Origin: Corynebacterium sp. | Lineage (GTDB): Bacteria > Actinomycetota > Actinomycetes > Mycobacteriales > Mycobacteriaceae | NCBI GenBank assembly: GCA_030531005.1 | Contig: JAUMTW010000002.1 | Coordinates: 326,190 to 390,189 of the forward strand | Reading direction: 5' to 3' | Length of the DNA stretch: 64,000 nt | In this document: positions 55,769-64,000 of the stretch, in pieces | Numbering within the stretch: the stretch's first letter is position 1 | Layout: every line of letters starts with the position of its first letter | Program-made: the position numbers and the translations under genes | Notes under the pieces: generated by a model | Told to the model about the DNA's origin: nothing | What the model saw: the letters and a program-made list of their open reading frames with translations, nothing else | Databases searched by the model: none

Positions 55769-57802
55769 CTACGTTCCGGAGTATTTCACCATTTGGGTAA
55801 TAGTGCGCACCTGTTCTTGCACTTCACTATTGCTTTCAAGTTGCTTGGTGATCTTCTTCGCAGCGGTAATTGCTGTGGAGTGATCACGCCCACCAAGGTG
55901 CTGACTAATACGCGGGAAGGAAAGATCTGTTAATTCCCGGCACAGGTAGATAGCAATCTGGCGCGGGTGTGAGATGGTACGCCGACGACTAGGTCCTTTG
56001 AGGTCATCGACACTAATTGAGAAGTACTCTGCAGTTGCTTCAAAGATGGAATCTGCAGTGATCTGCACATTGTTTTCCTTGGTGATAAAGGAATCCAGTG
56101 CTTCTTCTGCCATCTTTAAATCGATAGTCTTTACCTTGCGGATAGAGGCTTCCGCTGCGACACGATTGAGTGCACCTTCAAGCTGACGCACATCAGACTT
56201 GATGTTGTTGGCAATGAGCTCGAAGACCTCGGGGGTGGCATTAATGTTCTGTGCTGCGGCTCGCTTACGCAAAATCGCGATACGAACTTCTAAGTTTGGT
56301 GGGTTCACATCGGCGATTAGGCCGGATTGGAAGCGCGTACGCAACCTATCTTCAATGGTCTCTAACTCCTTTGGAGAGCGGTCTGCAGAAAGCACGATCT
56401 GATGCCCGGCCTGCTCCAAGGCATTAAAGGTGTGGAAGAACTCTTCCAACGTACCTTCTTTACCTTGTAAGAACTGGATATCATCAATCATCAAGATATC
56501 CAGGTTGCGATAGTGGTTCTTAAAACTCACTTGGTTATCGTCGCGCAGGGAATTGATGTAGTCATTAGTGAACTCCTCACTCGAGATGTATTTGATCCGA
56601 AGCTGTGGATGATGCTGATAAGCGTAATTACCAATGGCATGCAGCAAGTGAGTCTTTCCGAGACCAGAACCACCCCAAATAAACAGCGGATTATACTGTT
56701 TACCAGGGTCTTCCGCTACAGCAGAGGCAGCTGACCACGGGAACTTATTGGAGTCACCAACCACATAAGTATCGAAGGTGTAATTGGAGTTTAGTGATGG
56801 AGGTTCCGCGCGATTGACTGGTGCAGCCTGCTCCGTAGCTGGGGAACCGTGGTGCTGGGAATCCATTCCGCCTGGTTGATAGTGCTGGCCGGGTGCAGGA
56901 TAACCAGCATAGCTGGCAGGCCGACTTGAATACTCCCCATACTCTGGAGAGCGGGGTTGCTCACCAGCTTGTGAAGGATGTCCGTACTGGTTGGAACTAT
57001 ATTCGTCCTTGGCGATGGTCATATGCCACGGAAGTCCTCCTTGGGGTGCAGCATAGTTTTGTGCGGGCGTTGCATAGCCAGCAGAGTGAGCATCATTGTG
57101 CTCGGCAGGATACTGTTCGTAGGCGTTGCGCTGGTCATATTCATGAGAGTCCTGGGTATAGGAGTCTTGGGTATATGAGGCATAGCCTGAGTTCGTCGGA
57201 TATTCTTGCCCGCGCGAATTCACTGGTTGCGGCTGGTACGTTGATCCCGGCTGCCCGGGTCGCGCAGATTGACCATGTTGGTTCTGCTGCTGTTGGGAGT
57301 ATGCCGAGGGCGTTTGGTCACTTTGCCAGGAGGACTCTCCCCTATCTACAGGTAGATGAGACTCATAATGTGGCTGCTCAAAGTCTGACTCGGAATCATG
57401 CTCAGAGCGGTGCTCCCGACTGGAATGTACGGCGCCTTGCTCTGTGGCTGGTTGTGCCGGCTGTTGGTGGAGCGCTGCGAAAGGATCTGGGGAAATTGGC
57501 TGTTCTTCGTTTAAAGCACGATCAACACTGACTGCCAAGGTTGTGTGGGTTCCGGAAACTCGCTCAAATGCACTAGCAAGTAAGGGTGCTAATTCCCCTT
57601 CGACTACTTGTTTTGCGCGATCGCTTGGAACACGCAATACAGCGATGCCATTGACTAATGCAGCCAATTTCGCGGTACGTAAAAAGCCGCGCTGCTGCCC
57701 AGTTAATGCACTGCTACCTGAGTTCTGAGGATCACTAGTGTGTTGCAAATCACTAGTGACTGCTTCCCAAACCTGGTCTAATTCGTGCTGTTGGTCTGCC
57801 AC
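55769..57802 (-). CDS. dnaA: Chromosomal replication initiator DnaA
   Basis: 677 residues from GTG 57802 (AAGGA six bases upstream). Domain I (1-90) binds helicase partners; a very long Gln/Ser/Tyr-rich linker (about 120-330) with YTQDSYTQDSHEYDQ repeats follows; domain III has Walker A GGSGLGKTH, Walker B DILMIDDIQFL and the sensor parts; domain IV has the DnaA signature HLGGRDHSTAITA. The linker makes it much longer than E. coli DnaA (467). It binds the boxes listed nearby and melts the origin. Confidence 0.97.
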   Translation of the reverse strand: MADQQHELDQVWEAVTSDLQHTSDPQNSGSSALTGQQRGFLRTAKLAALVNGIAVLRVPSDRAKQVVEGELAPLLASAFERVSGTHTTLAVSVDRALNEEQPISPDPFAALHQQPAQPATEQGAVHSSREHRSEHDSESDFEQPHYESHLPVDRGESSWQSDQTPSAYSQQQQNQHGQSARPGQPGSTYQPQPVNSRGQEYPTNSGYASYTQDSYTQDSHEYDQRNAYEQYPAEHNDAHSAGYATPAQNYAAPQGGLPWHMTIAKDEYSSNQYGHPSQAGEQPRSPEYGEYSSRPASYAGYPAPGQHYQPGGMDSQHHGSPATEQAAPVNRAEPPSLNSNYTFDTYVVGDSNKFPWSAASAVAEDPGKQYNPLFIWGGSGLGKTHLLHAIGNYAYQHHPQLRIKYISSEEFTNDYINSLRDDNQVSFKNHYRNLDILMIDDIQFLQGKEGTLEEFFHTFNALEQAGHQIVLSADRSPKELETIEDRLRTRFQSGLIADVNPPNLEVRIAILRKRAAAQNINATPEVFELIANNIKSDVRQLEGALNRVAAEASIRKVKTIDLKMAEEALDSFITKENNVQITADSIFEATAEYFSISVDDLKGPSRRRTISHPRQIAIYLCRELTDLSFPRISQHLGGRDHSTAITAAKKITKQLESNSEVQEQVRTITQMVKYSGT

Positions 57803-58739
57803 AAATGGTCCTTCATTTTTCTATCGTTTCACTGCATACACACCACGGGTTGTGGATAACTATGCAAAGTTATCCTCGGAATAACAACAATGTAATTCCA
57901 CAAGCCTTTAACCGGCCTGCCTTGGAATCCACAGAGTTATCCACAGCTGTGGAATATTTCAGCTCTTGCGCGCTGTGGAGCATTATACACAGCTTTCCAC
58001 AGAAGGTGTGGAAAATTGTAATTACCGAAAATTCTGTCTTTACCAGCAGTTATTCCATGTAAGTTTGTGAATTTCTCCGCGATTCCGGAAAGTTATCCAC
58101 AGCCTTGGGTTTTCCACTGGTGTGCGTAACTGTTTTGATTCTTGCAAGGAACCACCAAAAATGCGACTCAAGCATGCTGAGAAATTTTTTCTGCAAGTGT
58201 ATTTTCCACAATGGACTTCAAGGTATGGGGGTAGGAATTTGGGGGCGAAAATGCCAGAAAATCATCTAAAAGTGCAGTAATGTAATTCTGAGAAAGGAAA
58301 TACGCATTTTGTAATTACAAAAGTGAAATTTGGCTTTGAGGAACCTTGGTGTGGTGCGGTGAGAGAAAAATGTGGCTAATCTCTCGTGTCTAGTTTGTCA
58401 GTGCCCTCGCAATCACGTAGTCTATTGAGGTCAGTTATTGCGATGCTTCTAATAGGTGCTTTCACTTTTGAGAGTGCTCATTGATCCATTGCAACCCGAG
58501 AGCTGAGGTACTTGCGACACCAAGCCTCAACCACAAGGAAATTGCTGCACTGCAGGTGCACAATCCCGGTAGCTCTCTAGATAAACATCATGAGGATGTT
58601 TATTCACTTAACTTCGTAGTGTCCGGAGTTAAGCATGTATCTCCCAGTTGGTGAGGTCGCCCCTCGCCGCGCAGATCTCGCATGTCTGCATCAGGGAGGT
58701 AGGTGAGAATAGCATCCATGAAAATGCAAGGAGAATTCC
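57803..58739. promoter_or_regulatory. Origin region, dnaA-rpmH intergenic part
   Basis: 937 bases without a gene. Perfect DnaA boxes lie at 57851-57859 (minus), 57937-57945 (plus) and 58093-58101 (plus), with one-mismatch boxes at 57983-57991, 58007-58015 and 58202-58210. TGTAATT motifs occur at 57891, 58017, 58281 and 58310, the last within the 16-bp palindrome TTTTGTAATTACAAAA (58307-58322). It should hold the dnaA and rpmH promoters and autoregulatory DnaA sites, and may contribute to origin function. Confidence 0.75.
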
Positions 58740-58883
58740 GTGACCAAGGGAAAGCGGACATACCAGCCAAATAATCGTCGTCGTTCGCGCAAGCATGGCT
58801 TCCGTGCTCGTATGCACACTCGTGCTGGCCGCGCTATCGTAGCTGCCCGTCGTCGTAAGGGCCGCGCAAAGCTCACTGCGTAA
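58740..58883 (+). CDS. rpmH: 50S ribosomal protein bL34
   Basis: A 47-residue basic protein starting at GTG 58740 with AAGGAG six bases upstream. The sequence ([20 protein letters not shown], then [20 protein letters not shown]) is that of bL34. It is part of the large ribosomal subunit, and its position next to rnpA and opposite dnaA is conserved in bacteria. It is the first gene of the rightward rpmH-rnpA-yidD-yidC series. Confidence 0.98.
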   Translation: MTKGKRTYQPNNRRRSRKHGFRARMHTRAGRAIVAARRRKGRAKLTA

Positions 58884-58920
58884 TCAGCGAGCAATTACCT
58901 TGAGTGGTAAGTAGACAACG

Positions 58921-59334
58921 GTGCTACCTCCCGAATTTAAAATGCACTCCGCGGCGGAATTTCGCCGTACCACCCGGTATGGAGTACGTGCGGGAAGTAG
59001 CACCGTTGTCGTTCATCTCTATAGCGAAACTCCTCAGGCCCGCGAGCAAGTTCCGAACCAAGGCATCCCTTTGGTGAGTTTTGGTGGACCGCATTGTGGC
59101 CTCGTGGTTTCTAAAAAGGTCGGCAATGCAGTAACCCGGCATCGACTTTCGCGTGTATTGCGCCATGCAATACTTCCACACCTACAGCAATTGGACCCTT
59201 CCTATCGGATCGTTATCCGTGCCCTGCCCGGCATTCGTACTGCAACGCATACAGAAATCGCCGCAGATATTCACCAGGGTATTGAAAAGTGCCAGCGCAA
59301 ATTGGCCCGCCGGCAGGCGCAGCATGAAGCCTAA
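58921..59334 (+). CDS. rnpA: Ribonuclease P protein component
   Basis: 137 residues from GTG 58921. The RNase P protein motif is GLVVSKKVGNAVTRHRLSRVLRHA, the basic RNR-like helix that binds the RNA subunit; PSYRIVIRALPG follows. It assists maturation of tRNA 5' ends. The last 11 bases overlap yidD. Few ribosome binding signals are visible before the GTG. Confidence 0.95.
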   Translation: MLPPEFKMHSAAEFRRTTRYGVRAGSSTVVVHLYSETPQAREQVPNQGIPLVSFGGPHCGLVVSKKVGNAVTRHRLSRVLRHAILPHLQQLDPSYRIVIRALPGIRTATHTEIAADIHQGIEKCQRKLARRQAQHEA

Positions 59335-59572
59335 CTCGTGGCTAAATCGCCAATTGATCCGGGCTGTACACATATATCAACGCTACTTTTCTGGACTTAA
59401 ACGGGCACCAAGCTGTCGCTTTGAACCTACCTGTAGCGCCTATGCGCTTGATGCCCTGCACACGTATGGCCCAATTCGTGCCACTGCGCTCATTTTGGTG
59501 CGCATAAGTAAGTGTGGGCCGTGGCATCCTGGGGGCTTTGATCCCGTTATTGATCAACGCCAGCGATCGTAG
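59324..59572 (+). CDS. yidD: Membrane protein insertion efficiency factor YidD
   Basis: 82 residues from ATG 59324. The conserved YidD core is YQRYFSGLKRAPSCRFEPTC, SAYALDALHTYGP and KCGPWHPGGFDPV, including the three family cysteines. It is thought to help YidC-dependent membrane insertion. It overlaps rnpA by 11 bases. The same frame is open further up within rnpA, but that part is not YidD. Confidence 0.95.
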   Translation: MKPNSWLNRQLIRAVHIYQRYFSGLKRAPSCRFEPTCSAYALDALHTYGPIRATALILVRISKCGPWHPGGFDPVIDQRQRS

Positions 59573-59739
59573 TCTCGTAGCGAGCTGGAACTATTTGCCT
59601 AGTCACTTCGAAATTTGTTGGAATTATGCGCTAGGATCTTCTACAGCATTGATGGTTCGTTGACCATCGTTTCGCAGCGAACTCGCTGCAGGTGCTGCAC
59701 CTACCACCGTAACCACAAATCAAGGAGTTTTTAGGCGCT

Positions 59740-60690
59740 GTGCTTAACTTCATTTACTGGCCAATATCGGCCATCCTGTGGTTTTGGCATCAGGCAGTCA
59801 GTCTGGTTCTAGATCCAAATTCTGGCCTCTCCTGGGTGCTTGCTATCGTTTTGCTCACCATGACCATTCGTGTCTTCCTGGTTAAGCCCATGCTGAACCA
59901 GATGCGAGCAACGCGTAAAATGCAGGCCATTCAGCCGAAAATGCAGGAAATTCGCAAGAAATACGCCAACGATCAGCAGCAGATGATGCTGGAAACCCGA
60001 AAGCTTCAGCGCGAAGCTGGCGTGAATCCGCTGGCTGGCTGCCTGCCTGTTTTAGTGCAGCTGCCAGTGTTCATTGGTCTGTTCCACGTGCTGCGTTCCT
60101 TCAACCGTACCGGTGATGGCCGTGGGCAGCTGGGTCTCTCGCCTGAGCAAAACCGCCAAATCGCGAACTACATCTTCTCCCCGGATGATGTGCAGTCTTT
60201 CCTGGATGCCCGCATCTTTGGTGTGCCAATCTCGGCATATATGTCCATGCCGGAGCAGAAGTTCGAGGCTTTCCAGCCGGTAGATTTCACCCGCACTCAA
60301 ATTGCGATGGTGGCTGTCCCGCTTATTCTGATTATTGTGCTTGCTACCCACTTTAACGCTCGCTTCTCCGTGGAACGCCAGGAGCGTCGTCGGGCGCAGG
60401 GCTTACAGCAATCCAGCAGTGAGCAGATGGACATGCAAATGGCCATGATGAACAAGTTGATGTTGTGGTTCATGCCAATGACCATCCTGTTCACTGGTGC
60501 GCTGTGGCACATTGGCTTACTGTTCTACATGGTGACCAACAATATCTGGACCTTCTTCCAACAACGTTGGATTTTCTCCAAGATCGATGCCGAAGAGGCA
60601 GCTGAGATTGAGGCGAAAAAGGAAGCACAGCGTGCTTCGGCACCAAAGCCTGGACAGCGTCCACAGGGCAAGAAAAAGCGTAAGAAGTAA
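59740..60690 (+). CDS. yidC: Membrane protein insertase YidC
   Basis: 316 residues from GTG 59740, with AAGGAG ten bases upstream. Five membrane segments, with the Oxa1/YidC core (LLTMTIRVFLVKPMLNQMRA; CLPVLVQLPVFIGLFHVLRS; NKLMLWFMPMTILFTGALWH). The hydrophilic-groove Arg is in TIRVFLVKP. A basic C-terminal tail (KPGQRPQGKKKRKK) may contact ribosomes. It inserts and folds membrane proteins. No R3H (jag) gene follows, as in other corynebacteria. Confidence 0.95.
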   Translation: MLNFIYWPISAILWFWHQAVSLVLDPNSGLSWVLAIVLLTMTIRVFLVKPMLNQMRATRKMQAIQPKMQEIRKKYANDQQQMMLETRKLQREAGVNPLAGCLPVLVQLPVFIGLFHVLRSFNRTGDGRGQLGLSPEQNRQIANYIFSPDDVQSFLDARIFGVPISAYMSMPEQKFEAFQPVDFTRTQIAMVAVPLILIIVLATHFNARFSVERQERRRAQGLQQSSSEQMDMQMAMMNKLMLWFMPMTILFTGALWHIGLLFYMVTNNIWTFFQQRWIFSKIDAEEAAEIEAKKEAQRASAPKPGQRPQGKKKRKK

Positions 60691-60730
60691 TACGCGTAGC
60701 GGTTTACTGCGCTGAACACTGCAGAGCATG

Positions 60731-60755
60731 AGGCTCCCACCGGTGGTGGGGGCCT
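60731..60755 (+). terminator. Hairpin terminator after yidC
   Basis: An 11-bp stem AGGCTCCCACC/GGTGGGGGCCT (one G-T pair) with a three-base loop, followed by TCGCTTATTTC. It lies 40 bases past the yidC stop. Confidence 0.75.
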
Positions 60756-61071
60756 TCGCTTATTTCACAGGTAGCGACTGAGGCAATTGGGGTATATTGC
60801 GCACCGCCTAGTAGCATGACAACCATTGCACAAGTACGCGGGAATGATGCGGAGGCTGGGCATGTGAAGCCTAATGCTTGCATTAGGGAGCATTGGAACC
60901 CTGGTACCTAATTAATCGTGGTACCTAAGCTAAAGACCCAAGCTAAGGACCCAGGTAACGAACATAGCCCTTAATGTCAATCTGCACCCAAGTGTTCCCA
61001 GTGCGGTGTTCCGAGCTCGTTAGCTCGGAGCTAGCAAACTGGTGATATGCCGATGATGTCAAGGAGTAGAA
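60756..61071. other. yidC / rsmG intergenic region
   Basis: About 315 bases. It holds a direct repeat (AAGCTAAAGACCC at about 60928 and AAGCTAAGGACCC at about 60941) and a perfect 8-bp inverted repeat TCCGAGCT-CGTT-AGCTCGGA (61010-61029). GGTACCTAATTAATC and GGTACCTAAGC repeats lie before them. Possible promoter and operator region for rsmG-parA-parB; no gene seen. Confidence 0.4.
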
Positions 61072-61701
61072 GTGAGCGCTGAAGTACCTGCCATTGCCAC
61101 AGAGATTTTTGGGCAGCGCCTCGATCTGGCAGTCGGATACCACGATCTGTTGGCCGGCCCCGGTACGACTCGTGGTTTCTTAGGTCCACGTGAAGTACCT
61201 CGGTTATGGGAGCGCCATATTCTCAACTGTGCGGTACTTTCGGAGATCATTGATGCTCAGACAGTTGCAGACGTTGGCTCCGGTGCCGGGCTGCCAGGCA
61301 TCCCTCTGGCTATCGCGCGCCCCGATGTGACCATAACCTTGATTGAGCCCTTACTCAAACGCTCGATCTTTCTACAAGAAGTCACAGACACCTTAGGGCT
61401 TGAGAATGTGACTGTGCTGCGCGGCCGTGCCGAAGAAAAGCAGATACGCACCACTGTCGGAGAGGTTGATGTGGTGACCTCTCGAGCGGTGGCCGCGCTC
61501 GATAAGCTCGTTGGGTGGTCCTTGCCCCTTGTGCGCCCCGGTGGCGAAATGGTGGCCTTAAAGGGCTCTAGTGCCGCTGATGAGATCCAGGTAGCAGCGA
61601 AGGCCATCAAGAAGGCCGGAGGTGTGCATCCAGAAGTGTTGCAGGTGGGCCAAGAGTTAGCTGAGCCCACGACCGTGGTCCGTATTCGCAAGCGTGCTTA
61701 A
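61072..61701 (+). CDS. rsmG: 16S rRNA (guanine-N7)-methyltransferase RsmG
   Basis: 209 residues from GTG 61072 (AAGGAG five bases upstream). The GidB/RsmG family: LWERHILNCAVLSE, the SAM site VADVGSGAGLPGIPLA and VTSRAVAALDKLVGW. It methylates G527 of 16S rRNA; loss gives low-level streptomycin resistance in other bacteria. It precedes parA, as in most actinobacteria. Confidence 0.95.
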   Translation: MSAEVPAIATEIFGQRLDLAVGYHDLLAGPGTTRGFLGPREVPRLWERHILNCAVLSEIIDAQTVADVGSGAGLPGIPLAIARPDVTITLIEPLLKRSIFLQEVTDTLGLENVTVLRGRAEEKQIRTTVGEVDVVTSRAVAALDKLVGWSLPLVRPGGEMVALKGSSAADEIQVAAKAIKKAGGVHPEVLQVGQELAEPTTVVRIRKRA

Positions 61702-61906
61702 GTGTCTCCCTAGAGCAGCACTCTCGCGGCAGTGGTGCCGGTTTGTGAAGTCTAGGTCGGCATCATCGAAGCTGGCACACCCCGTGCATGATGCGTGGGG
61801 GTGATTGTGCTCTTTCCAGGAGTATCTGGGGTGTCGAGCAGGCAGTGGAATGAGCTGCCGGCAACGGTTAAAGTAAGTAGGAAGACTGTCGAAGAAGAAG
61901 GGGAGC

Positions 61907-62845
61907 ATGGACGACCAACACTGGGAGGATACTCCAATTGCAGCCGCCGCCCGGCGCGCTGCTCAAATTCGCACCCCAAATGGATTCCAGCTGCCAAAGC
62001 CGGATTACCAGCGGCGCTTTGTTATCGCCAACCAAAAAGGCGGCGTGGGTAAAACTACTACCACCGTCAATATTGCCGCGGCGCTGGCTATGGGTGGACT
62101 GAAGGTCTTGGTCATCGACCTCGACCCGCAGGGCAATGCCTCCACGGCCTTAGATGTTGAACACCGCGCTGGTACTCCGTCGAGTTATGAGTTACTTATT
62201 GGAGAGCGCAGTTTCGAAGAAGTCATTGTCCCCTCCCCCGCCGCAGACTCACTGTATTGCATCCCCGCCACGATCGATTTGGCTGGCGCTGAAATTGAAT
62301 TAGTCAGCATGGTCCGCCGCGAATATCGGCTCACTGATGCCTTAGACCAGTCTGCCCAAGACTTTGACTACATCTTCATCGACTGTCCCCCATCGCTGGG
62401 CCTGCTCACTATTAATGGCATGACTGCGACCAGCGAGGTTCTTATCCCTATTCAGTGTGAGTATTATGCCTTGGAAGGTGTGGGGCAGCTGCTGAATAAC
62501 ATCGGCATGATCCGCCAATACCTTAACCCGCAACTGCACGTTTCTGGGGTGCTGCTGACTATGTACGATGGTCGCACCAACCTTGCTACCCAGGTGGTTG
62601 AGGAAGTGAGGGAGCACTTCGGCGAAGTAGTCTGCCGTAATAAGATCCCTCGTTCGGTACGCGTGTCAGAGGCCCCGGGCTATCGCCAGACTGTTTTGCA
62701 ATATGATCCAGGTTCTCCAGGTGCGATTGCTTATCTGGATGCCGCAACAGAGCTTGCCCTGCGTGGCGACTATCTGCCCAACGCAAGCTCTGGGGCAATT
62801 GGGGTTGCCCCCGCATCTCGTCATGCCCGCCAGGAACAGGAGTAA
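61907..62845 (+). CDS. parA: Chromosome partitioning ATPase ParA
   Basis: 312 residues. A deviant Walker A motif [20 protein letters not shown] (about 43-62), then [13 protein letters not shown] and [15 protein letters not shown]. It dimerises with ATP, binds DNA and moves ParB-parS complexes away from the pole. GGGGAGC precedes ATG 61907. About 35 residues precede the Walker motif, usual for actinobacteria. parB follows two bases later. Confidence 0.96.
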   Translation: MDDQHWEDTPIAAAARRAAQIRTPNGFQLPKPDYQRRFVIANQKGGVGKTTTTVNIAAALAMGGLKVLVIDLDPQGNASTALDVEHRAGTPSSYELLIGERSFEEVIVPSPAADSLYCIPATIDLAGAEIELVSMVRREYRLTDALDQSAQDFDYIFIDCPPSLGLLTINGMTATSEVLIPIQCEYYALEGVGQLLNNIGMIRQYLNPQLHVSGVLLTMYDGRTNLATQVVEEVREHFGEVVCRNKIPRSVRVSEAPGYRQTVLQYDPGSPGAIAYLDAATELALRGDYLPNASSGAIGVAPASRHARQEQE

Positions 62846-62847
62846 CA

Positions 62848-63945
62848 ATGGCTAATAATCAACGCAAAGGTGGCCTGGGCCGTGGGCTGGGTGCACTTAT
62901 TTCCAGCAGTGCCAGCATTGAATCTCGTATGGGCGAATCTGCAGCAGACATCATCTTAGGCACCGGACAACAAGGTGAGGCCACCCAAGCTGACCATCCA
63001 GATGCGAAGGGCCAATCGCAGCAGGGACGTGCGGCTATGGTTCAAACCCAACAGCCGCAAGGCCGGGTCAATCCTTTGCTTGCCGATGCCGTGGCGCGAA
63101 ATTCGGGATCCCACAGCGATGGTGCTGCGAATGAGTTTGGGGCTACCTATAGGGAGATTCCCATTGGTCAGATCGTTCCTAATGCGAAAAATCCGCGTGC
63201 GGTCTTTGATCCGGAGGAGCTCGCGGAGCTGGTGCACTCCATTCGTGAGTTTGGTTTGCTGCAACCCATTGTGGTCCGTGCTCAGGATGATGGTTATGAA
63301 ATCATCATGGGTGAGCGGCGTTGGCGTGCCGCAGCCAAGGCCGGCTTGAAGGAAATTCCTGCTATCGTTCGCGAGACTGATGATGGCGATATGCTCCGCG
63401 ATGCCTTGTTGGAGAATATTCACCGTGTGCAGCTCAACCCCTTAGAAGAGGCTGCTGCTTACCAGCAGCTCCTAGAAGAGTTTGGGGTCACCCACGCTGA
63501 ACTTGCAGAGAAGCTGGGTCGTTCGCGTCCGGTAATTAGTAATATGATCCGGTTGCTCTCCCTACCAGTATCGGTACAACAACGTGTTGCTGCCGGTGTG
63601 CTTTCCGCCGGTCATGCCCGCGCCTTGCTGGGTGTGCAGGTCGGGCCAGCGGCTCAAGAAGAGCTTGCTGCCCGCATTGTGGCTGAGGGGTTATCTGTGC
63701 GTGCTACGGAAGAGGCTGTCACCCTGCTCAACCGCGGGGAGCAAGACGTACCGCGCCGCCGCCAGCCGACCCCAACGCCTGCCTATTTTAAGCAGGTTGC
63801 CGCCGAGCTAGCTGATGGCTTGGACACCAAGGTTTCGGTTTCTGTTGGCAAGCGCAAAGGCAAGATTGTCGTAGAATTTGGTGATAAGGACGACTTCGAG
63901 CGCATTATGGGTTTGTTGCAGCATCAAGAGGATAACGAGCACTAA
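62848..63945 (+). CDS. parB: Chromosome partitioning protein ParB
   Basis: 365 residues. The N-terminal segment ends with the ParA-interacting [12 protein letters not shown]; a disordered region follows, then the CTP-binding ParB/Srx part ([37 protein letters not shown]), the helix-turn-helix ([20 protein letters not shown]) that binds parS, and a C-terminal dimerisation domain. A perfect parS lies at 43436-43455. It forms one operon with parA. Confidence 0.96.
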   Translation: MANNQRKGGLGRGLGALISSSASIESRMGESAADIILGTGQQGEATQADHPDAKGQSQQGRAAMVQTQQPQGRVNPLLADAVARNSGSHSDGAANEFGATYREIPIGQIVPNAKNPRAVFDPEELAELVHSIREFGLLQPIVVRAQDDGYEIIMGERRWRAAAKAGLKEIPAIVRETDDGDMLRDALLENIHRVQLNPLEEAAAYQQLLEEFGVTHAELAEKLGRSRPVISNMIRLLSLPVSVQQRVAAGVLSAGHARALLGVQVGPAAQEELAARIVAEGLSVRATEEAVTLLNRGEQDVPRRRQPTPTPAYFKQVAAELADGLDTKVSVSVGKRKGKIVVEFGDKDDFERIMGLLQHQEDNEH

Positions 63946-63977
63946 GGCGTAGTCTGCAAAAGACTGTAAAAGAAAAG

Positions 63978-64000
63978 ACCTTGGAGGATGTCTCCAAGGT
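63978..64000 (+). terminator. Terminator after parB, cut by the window end
   Basis: A perfect 9-bp stem ACCTTGGAG/CTCCAAGGT with a five-base loop; AAAAG precedes it. The T run, if present, lies beyond base 64000. Confidence 0.6.

Noticed and set aside
61185..61200. CACGTGAA parS half-site in rsmG
   Set aside because: The other arm does not match and there is no symmetry beyond six bases.

Overview
The window is the origin region of a mid-GC Corynebacterium-type actinobacterial chromosome. The basis is gene order and family content. dnaA-dnaN-recF-DciA-gyrB-gyrA-DUF3566-tRNA-Ile-tRNA-Ala run leftward. rpmH-rnpA-yidD-yidC-rsmG-parA-parB run rightward, with no R3H/jag gene between yidC and rsmG. 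The growth cluster fhaA-fhaB-pstP-rodA-pbpA-pknA-pknB-crgA lies further left. I cannot name the species from sequence alone.

Layout, left to right. 0.1-9.9 kb holds metabolic and envelope genes: a DUF885 hydrolase, a divergent ROK-type regulator, a gamma-carbonic anhydrase, a lipoprotein, bioB with its auxiliary gene bsaP, an M20 peptidase and a CHY zinc-finger protein. 10.0-11.1 kb is a small secreted/porin-like locus of two tiny acidic amphipathic peptides around a secreted protein that has an overlapping upstream ORF. tRNA-Leu follows. 12.1-22.6 kb is the Ser/Thr kinase, FHA and peptidoglycan elongation block. 23.0-28.4 kb has a secreted lipase, an intergenic cluster of five perfect DnaA boxes, a class IV aminotransferase, a rhomboid protease, a cyclophilin and a Lys/Ala-rich membrane protein. 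28.5-39.1 kb is accessory metabolism: a sugar ABC transporter, an amino-acid permease divergent from homocysteine methyltransferase, a GH13 enzyme with a methyltransferase, and a TetR-controlled redox operon with two operator palindromes. 39.5-43.5 kb has the two tRNAs, gyrA, a small RHH/Fic-like pair and a parS palindrome. 43.8-49.1 kb is the most mobile-looking part: a TetR/MFS efflux pair, a Tat-exported DUF1906 protein, two decayed fragments of a plasmid/phage replicase, and an AT-rich unknown membrane-protein cassette between them. 49.2-64 kb is the replication and segregation core.

How the genes work together. DnaA, the beta clamp, RecF, DciA and both gyrase subunits serve initiation and fork progression. 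ParA/ParB act on parS. FhaA, FhaB, PstP, RodA, PbpA, PknA, PknB and CrgA couple kinase signalling to polar wall growth and division. BioB/BsaP supplies biotin, a likely benefit for fatty-acid and mycolate synthesis.

The least expected signals are the DnaA-box cluster about 31 kb from dnaA, a TGTAATT/TTGTAATTACAA motif shared by that locus and both dnaA-flanking intergenic regions, the mini-porin-like locus, and the split replicase relic. All functional statements rest on motifs and context read by eye; no database search was run.
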